From positions 13,562,842-13,626,841 of the forward strand of contig OX940861.1 of the NCBI GenBank assembly GCA_954871525.1: a stretch of DNA of 64,000 nt. The letters are read 5' to 3'. Positions 1 to 13,785 of the stretch are shown here, piece by piece. Within the stretch, counting starts at the first letter, position 1; every line of letters starts with the position of its first letter. Made by a program: the position numbers and the translations under genes. This DNA comes from Parietaria judaica (Eukaryota; Streptophyta; Magnoliopsida; Rosales; Urticaceae). Under the pieces are notes generated by a model. The model did no database searches. It was not told the DNA's origin and was given only the letters and a program-made list of their open reading frames with translations.

Positions 1-2571
1 AGTTAATTAAATCCGGTTTGATTTCATGCCACGTTGGTGATTTTGAAAAATGTGAAATTTGTGTTAAATCGAAAATGATTAAGAATCATCTTCATTGTGT
101 TGAACGTAATACAAATCTGTTAGATCTTGTGCATTCTGATTTGTGTGAATTTAACGGAATGAAAACCCGAGGGGGCAATCGGTATTTTATTTCATTTATT
201 GACGATTGTTCGAGATTCACTTACGTTTTTCTTTTAAAGCATAAAGACGAAGCTTTTAATGCTTTTTAAGTTTATAAAGCGGAAGTGGAAAATCAATTGG
301 GAATAAAAATCAAAGTCCTTAGAAGTGACAGGGGCGGAGAATATTTCCCAAATGATTTTAATGCGTTTTGTGAAGAAAACGACATTGTACACGAGTGCTC
401 CGCACCACGTACACCACAACAGAACGGGTTAGCTGAACGAAAAAAATAGAACGTATCAAGAAATGATAAATTCTATGTTAATGCATTCTGAATTGCCATT
501 TAGTTTGTGGGGTGAAGCTTTGTTATGTGCATGTCATATATTGAACAGGATTCCTTTAAAGAAGACTGGTATTTCGTCGTACGAACTTTGGAAAGGTCGT
601 GCACCGAACATCGGTCACTTTAGAGTATGGGGCTGCGTTGCTTATTACAAGAACATGGATCCGAAAAGGACCAAGTTGGGTCGTCGCGGGATTAAATGTG
701 CTTTTGTAGGTTACGCGACCAATAGTAAGGCATATAGACTTCTTGACTTGGAGTCTAATGTGATAATTGAATCACGAGATGTGGAATTCTTTGAAAATCT
801 TATCACGAAGAATAAATATTCTGAGATACCCAGAAATGAAGAACCTCTCGAGGAGAGTTCTTCACGGGTTGTTGAAAAACAACCCGAGCTTCGGATTAGC
901 AAGAGAGTTCGAAAGGCTAAGGATCTAGGACCGAACGAAATAGATTCTCAACTCATTTCCTTTTACTTAGTAGAAGGAGATAGGGAGAATTTTGTTTGTA
1001 AGATTCCTATCATTCTTCTAGTGGAAGATGATCCAAAAACCTTTAAGGAAGCTGTATCTTCACGGGACTCTGCTTTTTGGAAAGATGCTATCCTAGATGA
1101 GATGGATTCGATTATGTCTAACCACACTTGGGAGCTTGTCGACTTACCCAAAGGGTCGAGACCCATTGGATGTAAGTGGGTGTTTAGAAGAAAGTATCAT
1201 AGTGATGGTACTTTAAACACCTACAAGGCTAGATTAGTAGCCAAAGGATTTCGACAAAAGGAATGGATTGATTACTTCGATACTTATGCACCGGTAGCGA
1301 GAACGACAACAGTTAGGATACTGTTTGCGTTAGCTTCATTGCATAACCTCTTTGTTCATCAAATGGATGTCAAAACGGCATTCTTAAATGGAGATCTTAA
1401 TAAGGAGATTTACATGGAGCAACCGGAGGGTTTCGTACTTCCCGGAAATGAACAAAAGGTTTGCAAGCTTGTCAAATCATTATATGGTTTGAAACAAGCA
1501 CCTAAACAGTGGCATCAGAAGTTATACTCGGTCATTCTTGCAAATGGATTCGTTCACAACGTTTGTGATAAGTGTTTGTACACAAAGGTGCGTGGAAACA
1601 CTGTGATATTCCTTTGTCTTTACGTTGATGATATGTTGATCATTAGCAACGAGATGAACGGAATTTTAGAAACGAAGAGGTTTCTATCTTCTACATTCAA
1701 GATGAAAGATCTTGGACAAGTTGACACGATTCTAGGAATTAAGGTTAAGCGAACCAGTGGGGGTTATAAACTCAGTCAATCACACTATGTTGAGAAAATG
1801 CTTGATAAGTTCAAACATTTGAAGTTCAAAGAAGTGAACACCCCATTTGATCCTAGTGTTAAACTTGAGAAGAATAATGGGAGAGCTGTGGCCCAGTTGG
1901 AGTACGCAAGTGCTATCGGTTGTTTTATGTATTTGATGCAATGCATTAGACCCGATATAGCATTTGTTGTTAGTAAAATGAGCAGATTTACTAGTAACCC
2001 CAACGGTGAGCATTGGAAGACTATCGGGAGGATTTTTGGCTATCTTATGAAAAACAAAAATCTAGGCCTCCAATATGGTAGGTTTCCTGCCATACTCGAA
2101 GGATATAATGACGCTAGTTGGATATCGAGTGTCGGAGATAACAAATCTACAACGGGATGGATTTTCACACTTGCTGGAGGTGCAATTTCTTGGAAGAGCA
2201 AGAAACAAACGTGTATTACTCATTCGACCATGGAGTCAGAGTTTGTAGCTCTTGCTTCCGCTGATCAAGAGGCTGAGTGGTTGAGGGACCTTCTTTTAGA
2301 AGCTCCGTTGGCTAAGGACAATATATCGAAAGTGTCGATACATTGTGATAGTCAAACTACTTTAGATAGAGCATACAACGAAGTGTATAACGGGAAGTCT
2401 AGACATATTAGTTTAAGACATGACTACGTAAGGAAATTGATCAAGGATGGGATCATTTTACTTTCGTTTGTGCGTACCAGCTACAATTTAGCTGATCCTT
2501 TTACTAAACCATTGGCCAGAGATTTAGTAAAGTCTACCTCGAGAGGTATGGGACTGAAACTCCTTGAGTAA
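1..2571 (+). pseudogene. Ty1-copia pol remnant: integrase, reverse transcriptase, RNase H
   Basis: This is the 3' part of a copia polyprotein; the 5' part lies outside the window. Integrase zinc-finger and catalytic-core residues are readable in 18-460, including HSDL, the FIDDCSR segment and a TPQQNG motif. A long open frame from 463 to 2571 then carries the integrase C-terminus, reverse transcriptase with the YVDDM catalytic motif near 1624-1638, and RNase H with NDASW near 2107. Two lesions break it. An in-frame TAA at 267-269 stands where the family has a lysine codon, and an extra base in the A-run near 440-447 shifts the frame inside AERKN. It could not make a full polyprotein. The product would have driven copying and integration of the element. 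Frames and motifs are seen directly; the family call is confident. Confidence 0.93.
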
Positions 2572-3053
2572 GAGTTCCAACAACGGTGGCAACCCAATCT
2601 AACGTTAAGAAATCCTTAACTTTAGATTCAATGGGTAACAACAAATCGTTGTTTTGGATGTGCTTAACATTGTACTACAATGTTAGCTGTTGCATTTGGA
2701 GGGTTGAGTTCTTTATAACTCTTAATGAAGTTCAGTGATGAGGACATGTATTTGTAAAGCAACAGAGATACTGTAAGAACTTCACCTATGTGAATTTAGA
2801 GATGGTGCCGTCTTAAAATGAGAGTTGGAGTTTCTCTCATGAAAAATTCACGAGACAGGAAGAGCACATGGCCATTAACGGTGCTAAGCGAGCGATGTAA
2901 GCGAAGAACTACTAAAGGGTGTGTGTAAGGCTTTACCGATCTTATCACAAGGAATAACAGGTTCAAAGCCTAGCTACCTGAGATTCCGATAAGATCTTGT
3001 GTTGTCTTGTGTTGTCTGAAAATTATACTTATATTATTAGAACAGTGGGGGAT

Positions 3054-3838
3054 TGTTGGAATTTATGCTTAATAAATTACCAATAAATGTTCTAATAAAT
3101 GAGTAAGTATAATGTGTTGTGTGGAGAGTAAATGTGGGAATGTGAAAAGTCCCACATTGATTAAATACAAAGAGTTTGTGCAATATATAAGGAAAACAAT
3201 AGTGAGGTGAGCTCAACATGTGGCATAGTGATGAGTGTGCCACATGAATGCCGTGTGGAGGTGGGGTGGCGAGACCATGCCACTTCACGCCTTCGCAACT
3301 CCACCCTAGCGACACCGGCTCGGGCTCGGGTGCGTGGGCATAGAGGAGCTAGTGGCGTCTTGTAGGCGCACTTGAGCCACTTAAGCACGTGGCATCGGGC
3401 GAGCGGCGTAGGCTCGGGTCTCGGGCTTTCTCACGGCGATTCTCGTCACGTGTCAGTCGGCAGTTACTAGCCGTTGGGGGCGGTTTCTGATCGTTTTTTC
3501 GTTTTCCGTTTTCAGACCATTAACTACCGCTGAGAAGGGTCGCTACCTTCTCAACGTAACTGTTTTTGGGTCTTTATAATTTCTTTTCTGAAACGAAAAC
3601 AAATAATTTTGCTCTCTGTATTTTCGCACACTCACAAACACTCTCCAAAAACGTGTTCTTCCTTACTGTTCGAATTTCACTTCATCTTGTGATTTTCGTT
3701 CATTAAGGCTTGTCTTATCCTGGGTATTCTTGCAAGCAGACTCGAAGACGATTCCGAGTGCTCGAAATACTATTAGGAAAGCGCATCACATGCGTGATTC
3801 AAGTCCCGACGTTTTCAACTTCGAAGAGGTTTCCGACA
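3054..3838 (+). repeat. 3' LTR of the copia element at the left edge
   Basis: The LTR follows a purine-rich tract (GTGGGGGA) directly before TGTTGGAATT and ends TTCCGACA, so its ends are near-inverted (TGTTGGA/TCCGACA). It is about 785 bp. The stretch 2575-3053 between the pol stop and the LTR is 3' untranslated element DNA. The target duplication cannot be checked because the 5' end is outside the window. The 3' boundary is inferred from the inverted termini. Confidence 0.75.
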
Positions 3839-6405
3839 AATGCTATACGAGCTTGTAATGTATTAAGTTAGAAGATTATGCCATAAATCAAACGAAAAAT
3901 AATTTGACACATATTTTTTTTAATGAAAATTTAATTGAAGAAGAAATTAAGAGAGTATGAAAATTAAATGACAAATAAGTGATAATTTTTCTCGAAACGT
4001 CCATTACAATAAAATCATAATGTGAAATGTTGTATCTGGATCTATATCGCAAAAAATATCAGTAGCAAAATATATTTGCAATTATTTTATTTCAATATAA
4101 TAGTTTACTTTTTTACTATTTTCATCAATTAGCCTGACACTACTTAATTATTTATCTCTACCAAATTCCTTCTTCTTTCTTCTCCTTTGTTCCTCTCCAT
4201 ATTCCCTAGTCTTCACACTATTTATTATCCACTTTACATTGAAGCTGCATTAATGAATTCTCATTACATATTTTAGTGTGATTTGTGCAAGTTTTTAATT
4301 ATGTACGCAGTTTGACATTTTTTTTTCTTTTTCAGCTTTAATATCTGACCCTTGGTTGCTTAGGGTTTCACTTGAGCAGTTAGGCTTAGGTATTTAAGCC
4401 TCACTTATGTATTTGATAGTAGCTATTGGATTGGAAAAAACAAAAAACATATTTGTGTTTTCCTCAATTTCGTGTTTTTGAGAATTTGATTTTGTTACCC
4501 AAAAATCTGGTATTCGTTGTTGAATCAATAGATTTTCGGAAGGATTTTGATTGGGTGCGCCGAATCAACAATCAGAGTCGTCTTTATTGGTGTAGTTTCC
4601 GCCTACATCACGTCCTTTATTTTTCAAAAAATTGGGATTGATATATTTTGAAAATACGAACGATAATTTGATTCCAAATTCAAATTCCTGTTCAAAATTC
4701 CTAAATCATGTATTTAAATGACTAAAACAACACATGTGATCTGACTTAGAGATGCAAATGTTAGTTGCATTTTTTGTCGGATTTGTCGTGACTATACATA
4801 TTTTTTTTTATTTTTTATTTTTTACATCATGATCATACTTCATACGTGTCTATTATTTTCCCTTTCGTAGAAATTCATACATGTTCATTACTAGCTATTT
4901 TGTTTGTAGTTTTGACTTTTGACAGTCTAACATGAACTAGTGGCTGGGAATAGAAATAATATACAGTAAAATAAAATGTTCACACATTTATATAACGTGT
5001 CAATATTACAACCAAAATAATTTCAGTGGTAATTTCGGCAATGCTTATTATTTATCTTATCCATTTTTCTAAATGAGTCCAAACTTTTTGGACTATCATT
5101 TTTTATTTTTATTGTTTTGCTAATAAACACTCTCAAGTGATGTGAGAACAAAACCTAACATAAATCAATTTCCAAATTTGGTCCACGTAGTGCTAAATAA
5201 TTTGGTCCCGTATGAAACTAATTAATTTACAAGCTTTAGGCACAAAAGTAAGTTAAGTGTTCAAATCAAAGTCAATTCTTCAAGTTCTTTTCTATTACTC
5301 TACTAATCAAATTTGATCCAATCAAATACTCTTAGTCCTATGTATATACTAGAGTTTATATAAATACCTAAATGTAAGAAAATGGTGGTTCAATAGATTT
5401 TATTAACGTATAATTTACAGTATATAGATTTACGAGTCACCGACAAACCCTAAAAGTGCGTGAAACACAACTAATTTAATACAACAAAGTCAGGTTATAT
5501 AAAGTTGTTTCGTACGAGTCTATTCCATTATACCATGCATGCATGCACATGCTCTACCCTAAGCTTTCTTTGTCGTTGTCCCATACTCTTTATTTCTCTA
5601 ATCTGTATCCCAACTTATTAATAATTATTTAAGCTCAGCTTCAGTTTCAAGGTCTCATCATCAATATAAATTATGTATGGGAATGGGATGTATATACGTA
5701 TGTACGTATAATGTATTTAATACAGTGAAGTCGGTGCATTATGCTTGGTACTGTACTGTCTTCAAGAGCCAGTTTGCAACACGTAAGTACTAATTCTTTG
5801 TCACGCGACTTTGATTTTAAATATATTTGTGGGCACTAGTCATTAGTTTATAGTGGACTTTGAGGATCGATAGTTAGTTTAATAAATCAGTGACCATATA
5901 GATATACAAAAGGGATTAATTACGGGTTAATATCCAATCCATTGACGTATACAGTACCCCTTTCCTAGTAAATTAATTTAGTTTAGGTCAATAATTAATG
6001 ACGCTTCAGAGAATATTTGGAGAAAACCTCTTGTTGAAAGTGTTGTATTTATTTTATATAAATTCATTATATTCTCAACTTTGTGTGATCATATTGCTTG
6101 GAAGGTAACAAGCAATTAAAGATTCATATGAATGAAAACGTTTAAAAGGCAGAAATAGAGAAGTCTTAGTGGTCCCAACCAACTCCAAGTGATCAAATTC
6201 AAATATATATACTTGACGGCAATATTTGAAATCCCTTTTAGTATCGCCGACCATCTCTAGTCGGGACTTTGGAATTATTATTTTTTTAATTCAACCCTAC
6301 ATCGTTTGCTAATTTTTATCTTATTTCAATACTTTTAGTGAGCAAATAGTGATGACAATATTGATCAATGTTACATTAGATATATTATATATTAAGTGTA
6401 CGAGT
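3839..6405. other. AT-rich intergenic DNA, no gene recognised
   Basis: I see no coding potential beyond short chance frames, no RNA gene and no clear repeat ends here. The DNA is A/T-rich with homopolymer runs and a short ATGCATGCATGC stretch near 5534. The last five bases (cgagt, 6401-6405) are the left target duplication of the copia element that follows. Confidence 0.6.
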
Positions 6406-6551
6406 TATTAGCATTTAAAGTCCCTATGTATTATTTCCTTATTTGCTATTTTGTCCTTCTCTTTAGTATAACCTAAACATCATTGTATTATTGGTTTTCA
6501 TTCTATTCTATCGACAGTTTCTTCCTCTCTTCTCTCTCTCTGATTTTAACA
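6406..6551 (+). repeat. 5' LTR of copia element A
   Basis: The repeat begins TATTAGCATTTAAAG and ends TTTTAACA. It matches 21337-21482 at 143 of 146 positions by eye. Lack of a TG start is unusual, but the start is fixed by the cgagt target duplication on its left. Confidence 0.93.
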
Positions 6552-6564
6552 TGGTATCAGAGCC
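6552..6564 (+). other. Primer-binding site of copia element A
   Basis: TGGTATCAGAGCC directly follows the 5' LTR. It is complementary to the 3' end of plant initiator-methionine tRNA, the usual copia primer. Confidence 0.9.
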
Positions 6565-6811
6565 AAATCATGAATCTTGAAGGAAGGTTGAATCTGGGTA
6601 TTGTTCATCGCGCACTGTTCATTGTTCCATCGCGATTTCGCCGCCGTTCGTCGTTTGGGTTTCAGCTTCCACTTGCTCGCGTTTCTCTGGTATGCAATCT
6701 GGTGCTTCGATTTCTGTGATTGCGATTTGGCCTAGGGTTTGTGGAATTTGGGGCTTTTGTTAGATTGGCCAATTTGTTGCTTGGATTCGGTTTGCTTGGT
6801 ACTCGTTCGTT

Positions 6812-7286
6812 ATGGCTAGTCGAAAGGATGATTCGCTTCAGTCGATTAGCGCACAGTTAGATGGAAAGAACTACACGTATTGGAGTTATGTGATGAAGAA
6901 TTTTCTGAAGGGAAAATCTATGTGGGGGTATATTTCGGGTACTAAATTGCCGCCCACTGACAAATCAGCGGATTCTTATGACGGGCAACTAGAGATTTGG
7001 GAAGCTGACAATTCGAAAATCATCACATGGATAAACAATTCTGTGACTCATTCGATAGGCGTTCAATTGGCAAAATTTGAGACAGCAAAGCTTGTTTGGG
7101 AGAATCTTGAGAGACTGTTTACTCAGTCTAATTTCGCTCGGCGCTATCAATTGGAGACTGACATTCGGGATCTCAAGCAAGATGATTCGTCGGTCCAAGA
7201 ATTCTACTCTGCTATGTCCGCTTTATGGGATCAGCTGGCTCAGATCGAACCCGCCAATTTTCGTTCAGTGGAGCCATACAACCAAT
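6812..7286 (+). pseudogene. Copia A gag, N-terminal part (UBN2/DUF4219-type)
   Basis: The start at 6812 opens MASRKDD and reads through the copia gag domain, with typical features such as LDGKNYTYWSYVMKNFL and the aromatic/acidic IWEADNSKI region. The frame is interrupted at 7286 by insertion of a solo LTR. It resumes at 14582 in the same frame when the ccaat duplication is counted once. The protein would form the virus-like particle shell. A UTR-like stretch, 6565-6811, separates it from the primer site. Confidence 0.9.
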
Positions 7287-9100
7287 TGTTGGACATATGT
7301 GTCCTTAAACAAGATATTTTATCCATTTGTAAAAGATTATGACATATCATTGAATAAAGATGATACCTATTATGTTAATCTTATTATAGTTTCTGGTAGA
7401 GTAAAATAGAATGTTTGTTTCCATAGTTCATAAAGGATGCAATTATGTTATTATTATCACAACAGAGTCAATGTGAGGAAGAATTAATAATCATAATAAA
7501 TGAACTTAAAATGTCTGTGACCTGATTATTTGGGTGGGAGCCCATTAATCGTATAAGGTCATTAATGTGACTAAGTGACAATCCTATTCTGGATTATGTG
7601 TGTGTGTCACACTCACTAGAAGTGCATTAAGTGTGAAGTGTCTTCTTACTGGACTGGACCTGACTTAAACTCAAGAAGTTATCATATAAGACCGTCACTG
7701 ATAACTTGTAGTTGAGTCACAAATAGATGATCAAATGGATATTAGTTCTAAGTCCTGAGTGGTCTTGAGTCCGAGCTACTGGCTTGATTGTTCTTTGATT
7801 TAACCGTTAAAGAACACAAGATATTACCGTTGTTCCCAACTGTATTATTTTGGGAACATGATAGTCAGTAGTAAGGGTAGCTTGATCATAGACATGGGCA
7901 TCACATAGCTCTCTTCAGAGTCATGATGATTCCCTTGGTTGTCGGTGGTGAGAAGTGAGAGGTACCCGTGCACAACTTATGAATCAAAACCATAAGTGGG
8001 TTACTCATAATATTACTGACTGAGTCAAGGAGGAAAATGCAATTAGAGGCAATACGGTAAAAACCGCCTGCTCATGTGTGAGTCATCAAGTGAAAGAATA
8101 ATAACCCGAATTTGATTGTATCAATGGACACCCTGCTGTTATAAAGGGAATAATATATACCGTATCACTAAAGAGTGCAGCCTCGGGTCTATAGTGGAAT
8201 CACTTCGAGGTTTGACGAACAACTAGCAGTTCGTTGGAGCTTAAGTGATACGGGTCCATGGTCCCCAGGATAGCTCCCTAATGGATGATACGTACGTGAT
8301 TAAAATATATTCTGGATAATGTTTAATCATTTGGCTAGACTTATAAAACTGAAGGTCTGTGGCAGACGTCAGATAGTTTTATCGTCAGCGTGGCAAAAGT
8401 ACCAAATTTTGGTACACGAAATTAACTGATAAAATAAAGTTAGAATTTAGATTTTCTATCAGCACCATGTTGTTGGAAATTAAATTCTAAGCAACTTTTC
8501 TTTTTGAACCAAGTCATTTCGACTTACGGTTTGTGATTTATGGATTTTCTAAGTTTGTGCTCGGTTCGATAAACTATGAAATTAAATCACATGTCACGAA
8601 TTTAAATGATGGTGTGGCACCATGAAATTTTAATGTGTGATATTGAGATCATGAATTATTAATATAATTTAATTATTTGGATTTAATTATTAATATCTTA
8701 TTAATAATTAATTAATAATTAATAGATTTATATTAATAATAATAATATATATTTAATATATATTAACACATGTGTAAATCGATATGGGCTTGCATGACCT
8801 AGTTCACACGAGTTTGACCTAGTTAGGGTTTTAATATTTGCGGCATAAGTACCTAAAGTTTGGTACTTTAGCAAAAACCGTAAAATCAATCTTATCCTTT
8901 AGATTGGAAATGATTTAATATCAACCGTAGGATTAAGATTATTGATTTTTGACCTAACCCTAATTCGAAAAATAGTATCTTGGTGACCAAGCGTAGGGTT
9001 TTCGAATTTGACCTAATTAATTGTATCCGTTAGATCGGTTTAAGATTTAATCTTTACTGTCGGATTGGAAATTAATTAATTATATTTATAATATATATAT

Positions 9101-9335
9101 TAAAAGCTGGACAGAAAAGAAAAGAGAAAGAAAAAGAGGCGCTCTGAGAGAATAATAGAGAGTTATTTTATTGATTAGGTTAATAGGGTATATATATAAC
9201 CCTAGTGACAAAAGGAATATCGTATAAAAAAAATATCCTAACAAATTTCCCTATATATATGTTACTCTCTAATTTACATAATAAACTGCACTAAATAAAA
9301 ATGAAAATAAATAAGTAAATATACAATCTGCGACA
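9101..9335 (-). repeat. 3' LTR of copia element B
   Basis: The left copy of the copia B repeat is 235 bp. On the minus strand it starts at 9335 with TGTCGCAG directly after the purine tract at about 9336-9345. Confidence 0.93.
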
Positions 9336-9342
9336 CCCTCCT

Positions 9343-10983
9343 TCAAGCTGAGCCATACAAGTTAAAAAGTTTCAGCTTGCTTAACATCTTGTCAAAAACT
9401 GGCTTGAAGAGTCCCTTAGTAAGAACGTCTGCGGTTTGATCTGCTGAAGGAACGTAGATTAAACAAATTGTTTTGTTTTCAATCTTCTCTTTAATGAAAT
9501 GTCGGTCTACTTCTACATGTTTTGTCCTGTCGTGATGAACGGGATTGTGAGCAATAGCTATAGCCGATTTGTTATCACAAAAGACTTTTATCGGTTCGGA
9601 TCCTCCAATTTTCAACTCTTGAACTAAGAGCTTTAACCACATAACTTCACAAATACCATGCGCTAAGGCTCTAAATTCCGCTTCTGCACTGCTTCGAGCC
9701 ACTACATTCTGCTTTTTACTTCTCCACGTGACAAGATTTCCCCACAAATAAGTGCAGTAACCACTGGTCGATCTTCGATCTTGAATAGAACCAGCCCAAT
9801 CAGCGTCAGTAAATGCTTCAATTCCTCTATTTTCCCCTTTTTTGAACATCAAGCCGAGGCCAGGAGTACCCTTTAAGTATCGAAGGATTTGATTTACAGC
9901 TTCCATGTGTTTCTCGGCAGGAGAGTGCATAAATTGACTGACAACACTTACGGCCAAAGCAATATCGGGTCGAGTATGTGAAAGGTAAATTAATTTACCT
10001 ACAAGACGTTGGTATCTACCTATATCAACTGGAATATCATCGTCACTTTTCTCACGCAGTTTATGATTTGGATTTACCGGCACATCGGCAGGACGACAAC
10101 CAAGCATCCCGGTCTCAGTCAGGAGATCCAAGACATACTTGCGTTGACAAACAGAAATTCCTGTCTTGTTTCTTGCCACTTCCATACCAAGGAAATACCG
10201 AAGGGACCCCAAATCCTTTATTTCAAATTCAGTCGAGAGAGCTCTCTTCAATCTACTCATTTCTATGTCATCATCTCCTGTTAGAACAATATCATCCACA
10301 TAAACGATTAAGATAGTAATCTTACCACCCAAACTCCTATAAAATAGAGTATGGTCGGCTTGTGCCTGCTTGTAGCCTTGCTTGCACACCGCCTTAGTAA
10401 ATCTTCCAAACCAAGAACGTGGAGATTGCTTAAGTCCATACAAGGACTTCTTCAACTTGCAAACCTTCTTTTTTCCTTCTTTTCCATTGAAACCCGGAGG
10501 CAGTTCCATGTAAACTTCCTCCTCCAAATCACCATTCAAAAAAGCATTCTTCACATCAAGTTGTTGAAGCTTCCAATCAAGATTAGCCGCTAAAGACAAT
10601 AAAACTCTTACTGTGTTCAATTTTGCCACCGGTGCAAACGTTTCTTGGTAGTCAACGCCATAAGTTTGAGAGTATCCGTTAGCAACTAATCTTGCCTTGT
10701 ATATTTCTACAGATCCATCTGCCTTGTACTTCACGGTGAACACCCACCTACAATCAACAACCCGTTTTCCACGAGGTCGATCGACAATCATCCAAGTACT
10801 GTTACTTTTAAGTGCAGACATCTCTTCATCAACAGCTTTCCTCCATTCTTCCTTTCCCAAAGCCTCTTGGATAGACTTCGGCACTTCTATAGACGCCATA
10901 TTCTGAGTCAACAGCAAGACAGATTGCGAAAGATGATTGTATCTCACATAATTTGAGATAGGATGTTGAGTACAGCTTCGCAC
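9343..10983 (-). pseudogene. Copia B pol, second part: reverse transcriptase and RNase H
   Basis: The 546-residue frame begins MRSCTQHP. True homology starts slightly upstream, in the same frame, across the frameshift. Reverse transcriptase is recognised from WMIVDRPRGKRVVDCRWVF through the catalytic YVDDIVLTGDD, RNase H from TDADWAGS and HVEVDRHFI, ending TADVLTKGLF. No internal stop is seen. This part looks enzymatically complete, so the element is only two single-base changes from an open polyprotein. Some or both could be sequence errors. Confidence 0.92.
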
Positions 10984-10991
10984 ACCTTTTC

Positions 10992-13034
10992 TTAGAGCAA
11001 TAGGTAAGTCAGCCTCATTAAGATCACTAAATGAATAGTACTTTCATTACCTGAGTTCGGTTCGGATTCATGGTCATGCCTCTGTTCCGGTAGAGTCTCT
11101 ACTACTCTCGGATTTTTTCTTCTTGAATAAACTCGAAGTTCAGTTTGAGGGGCAGCAGGATGTGAGTTATCTCCTACTAGTAGATATGATGGTGAAAGAA
11201 GAGGCATTGGTGTTGGCGGAGACTCTAAAGTGAATGAGTTAGCTGACTCGTTGGCTTCGACATCCCAAGAGATCCCTTCAAGAGTGCAATTTGTCTCCTG
11301 AGGGAAACTTTGGGTAAAATAAGGCTCAGACTCAAAGAAAGAAACATCCATAGTGACATAAAATTTGCGTGTTTCAGGAGAATAGCATTTGTAACCTTTT
11401 TGAGTTGGAGAATAACCGAGAAAAACACATTTTCGAGCCTTTGGAGTAAATTTGTTGCGCTCGTGGTCGTAAATGTGAGTAAAGGCTGTACACCCGAATG
11501 TTTTGAGAGGAATCTTTAAAATGGATCGCATTGGTGGAAAGAATTGTGTAAGGACATTTATAGGCAGCTGAAAATTGAGAACACGAGAGGGCATTCTGTT
11601 GATTAAGTAGCAGGCCGTTAAAACAGCATTGCCCCAAAAACACTTAGGAACTGAGTTCGTGAAGAGAAGAGCCCGGGCAGTTTCAATAAGATGTCGGTTT
11701 TTACGCTCGGCGACTCCATTTTGTTGAGGGGTAATAACACATGAACTTTGATGAACAATACCTTCATTTGACAAGTATGTGCCCAGATTTTGATTGAAAT
11801 ATTCAGTCCCATTATCAGTTCGAAGAATTTTTATTTTGGTGTCAAATTGAGTTTTTATGAGTGAATGGAAGTTTTTGAAGACATTAGCGGTTTCTGATTT
11901 TTCTTTAAGTAGATATACCCAACATACTCGAGAATGATCATCGGTGAAGGTAACAAACCATCTTTTGCCGGTTATTGTATTGACTCGAGATGGCCCCCAC
12001 AAATCACTATGAACAAGAGAAAATGGCGAAGAACTTTGATAATCAAGAGAAGGATATGGAGAACGAGAATGCTTTGCAAATTGGCAAATGTCGCAAACAA
12101 AATTGTCTTTATTCAAAAATAATGAAGGGTACAAATGCTTGAGATATGTAAAACTAGGATGTCCTAAACGGCGATGAAGAAGCATGATTTTCTGCTCACG
12201 AGAGGTAGACTCACAACCTACTTGATAAGCTTGTTTATTCAAGTTGACGTCTTCGTTAAAGTAGTAGAGATCTCCACGTTCATCAGCACTGCCAATCATC
12301 CTCCCCGATGTCTGGCTCTGAAAAATACAAGAAAAATCAGTAAAAATGGCACGGCACTTAAGATCACGAGTAATCTTCTTAACAGAAATCAGATTGCAAG
12401 ATATCTTAGGAACATAAAGAACAGAGTGGAGTTCAATTGAAGGACTAAGTCTGATGTGCCCAATTCCAGCAACCGGTGTCAAATATCCATCAGCTATCTT
12501 AATCTGTAAAGTTCCCGGAAACGGCGAATAGGAATGGAATAAATCCTTATTTCTCGTCATATGATCAGTTGCTCCCGAGTCAACAATCCAATTATTTGAA
12601 GTCTTTTTACTGAACAGTGCAGATAAAATTTTACCTCGTTGAGCTAACAAACCAGGCGAAGAAGAATTCGATGACAGAGTAAGCAGCTTATAAAACTGCA
12701 CAATTTGAGACTTAGTAAGAGGTGGCAAATTGCTCTCGTTAAGGCTGTCAGACTTCGGATTGACCCGCTCGGTGTGAAATCCAGAACTACTTTGACGAAC
12801 ACTGCCTGGCTGATTCCGATCAAACTGCTGCTGCGATGATTCGCCGAGAGATCGATTAATGGGAGGTCTCCCGTGTAACTCCCAACAACGATCTTTAGTA
12901 TGGTTCGTCCTCTTACAGTGTTCACACCAAAGCTGTTTTTTTTCGAGAAAGTTTGAAGTTATTAGACCCAGAATTACTATGACCGCGTGCAACAAGGGCA
13001 GAGGACTCCACATGTGTTGACTTTGAGTCTCCAA
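10992..13034 (-). pseudogene. Copia B pol, first part: zinc knuckle, protease, integrase
   Basis: The frame carries, in order, the CX2CX4HX4C knuckle (CEHCKRTNHTKDRC), aspartic protease (WIVDSGATDHM), the integrase HHCC finger and the D,D-35-E core (DLWGPS, then TDDHSR, LRTDNGTEYF, TPQQNGVAERKNRH). The first ~25 residues are out-of-frame readthrough before the true knuckle. The last ~13 residues are also out of frame: a one-base loss near 11025-11035 shifts DLNEADLPIALRKGV into the frame of the following reverse transcriptase. Confidence 0.9.
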
Positions 13035-13755
13035 GCATCACCCTCTTGCGGCTTTCTTCCCAACGAACTTCAGCGAAAACTTCATCGATGGCAAGGATCG
13101 GCTTCATGCTCAACAATCTGCCTCGAACATCATCTAACTCAGGTCGAAGGCCAGCCAAGAAATCATAGATCCTCTCCTTTTCCACATGTTTCTTGAATTT
13201 TTCTGCATCAATGGGATCCTTCCAATCAATTTTGACAAACATGTCAATTTCATTCCAGAGGCGGCGGAAGACGCTAAAGTATTGAGTGGCATCAAGATCT
13301 CCTTGGCGAAGTTCACGAGCTTTATTCCGAAGCTCGAAAAGTTGAGCAGAATTATCAAAATCAGAGAAAGAATTATTTAGAGCACTCCAAAGTTCTTTGG
13401 CCGTCGAGTAGAATAAAAAGGATTCTTTAATATCGTCCTCGAGAGAATTAATAATCCAGGCCATAACCATGGAATTTTGAGCATCCCACAGAGGAAAAGA
13501 AGGATCATCTTCTGGTGGCTGAGGAGAGGCTCCATTGATGAAACCGAGTCGGCTGCGACCTCTAATCACCATTAGAGCAGATCGCGACCATTGGAGAAAG
13601 TTTTTTTCATTAAGACGAGTAGAGGTAATTTGGAGAGAGTGACTGTCAGAGAGATTCAAAGGAGAGAGAGAGGTTTGGGAGGTGAGAGAATCTGATTTCT
13701 TCGTACAACTACTCAAATCTTCATCCTCCAGAGCACCAGTAATGGCCGTCTTCAT
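12922..13755 (-). pseudogene. Copia B gag (277-residue frame)
   Basis: The frame starts about 20 bp downstream of the primer site and holds the retrotransposon gag domain with the motifs LNEKNFLQWSRS, GRSRLGFINGA and WDAQNSMVMAWI. It ends early because an eight-A run (12936-12943 on the plus strand) puts the zinc-knuckle continuation CEHCKRTNHTKDRC into another frame, which the next pol frame reads. The expected polyprotein is continuous, so one base has probably been gained or lost in the A-run. The gag protein would package element RNA. Confidence 0.88.
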
Positions 13756-13773
13756 CGTTCTGTCGATGTTTAC

Positions 13774-13785
13774 AGCTCTGATACC
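13774..13785 (-). other. Primer-binding site of copia element B
   Basis: Read on the minus strand this is TGGTATCAGAGC, directly after the 5' LTR end. It matches initiator-methionine tRNA. Confidence 0.9.

Noticed and set aside
12936..12950. An A-rich slippery heptamer at the copia B gag-pol boundary as a programmed -1 frameshift
   Set aside because: The pol frame is +1 relative to gag at this run, so a -1 slip would not reach it. A gained or lost A in an eight-A run is simpler.
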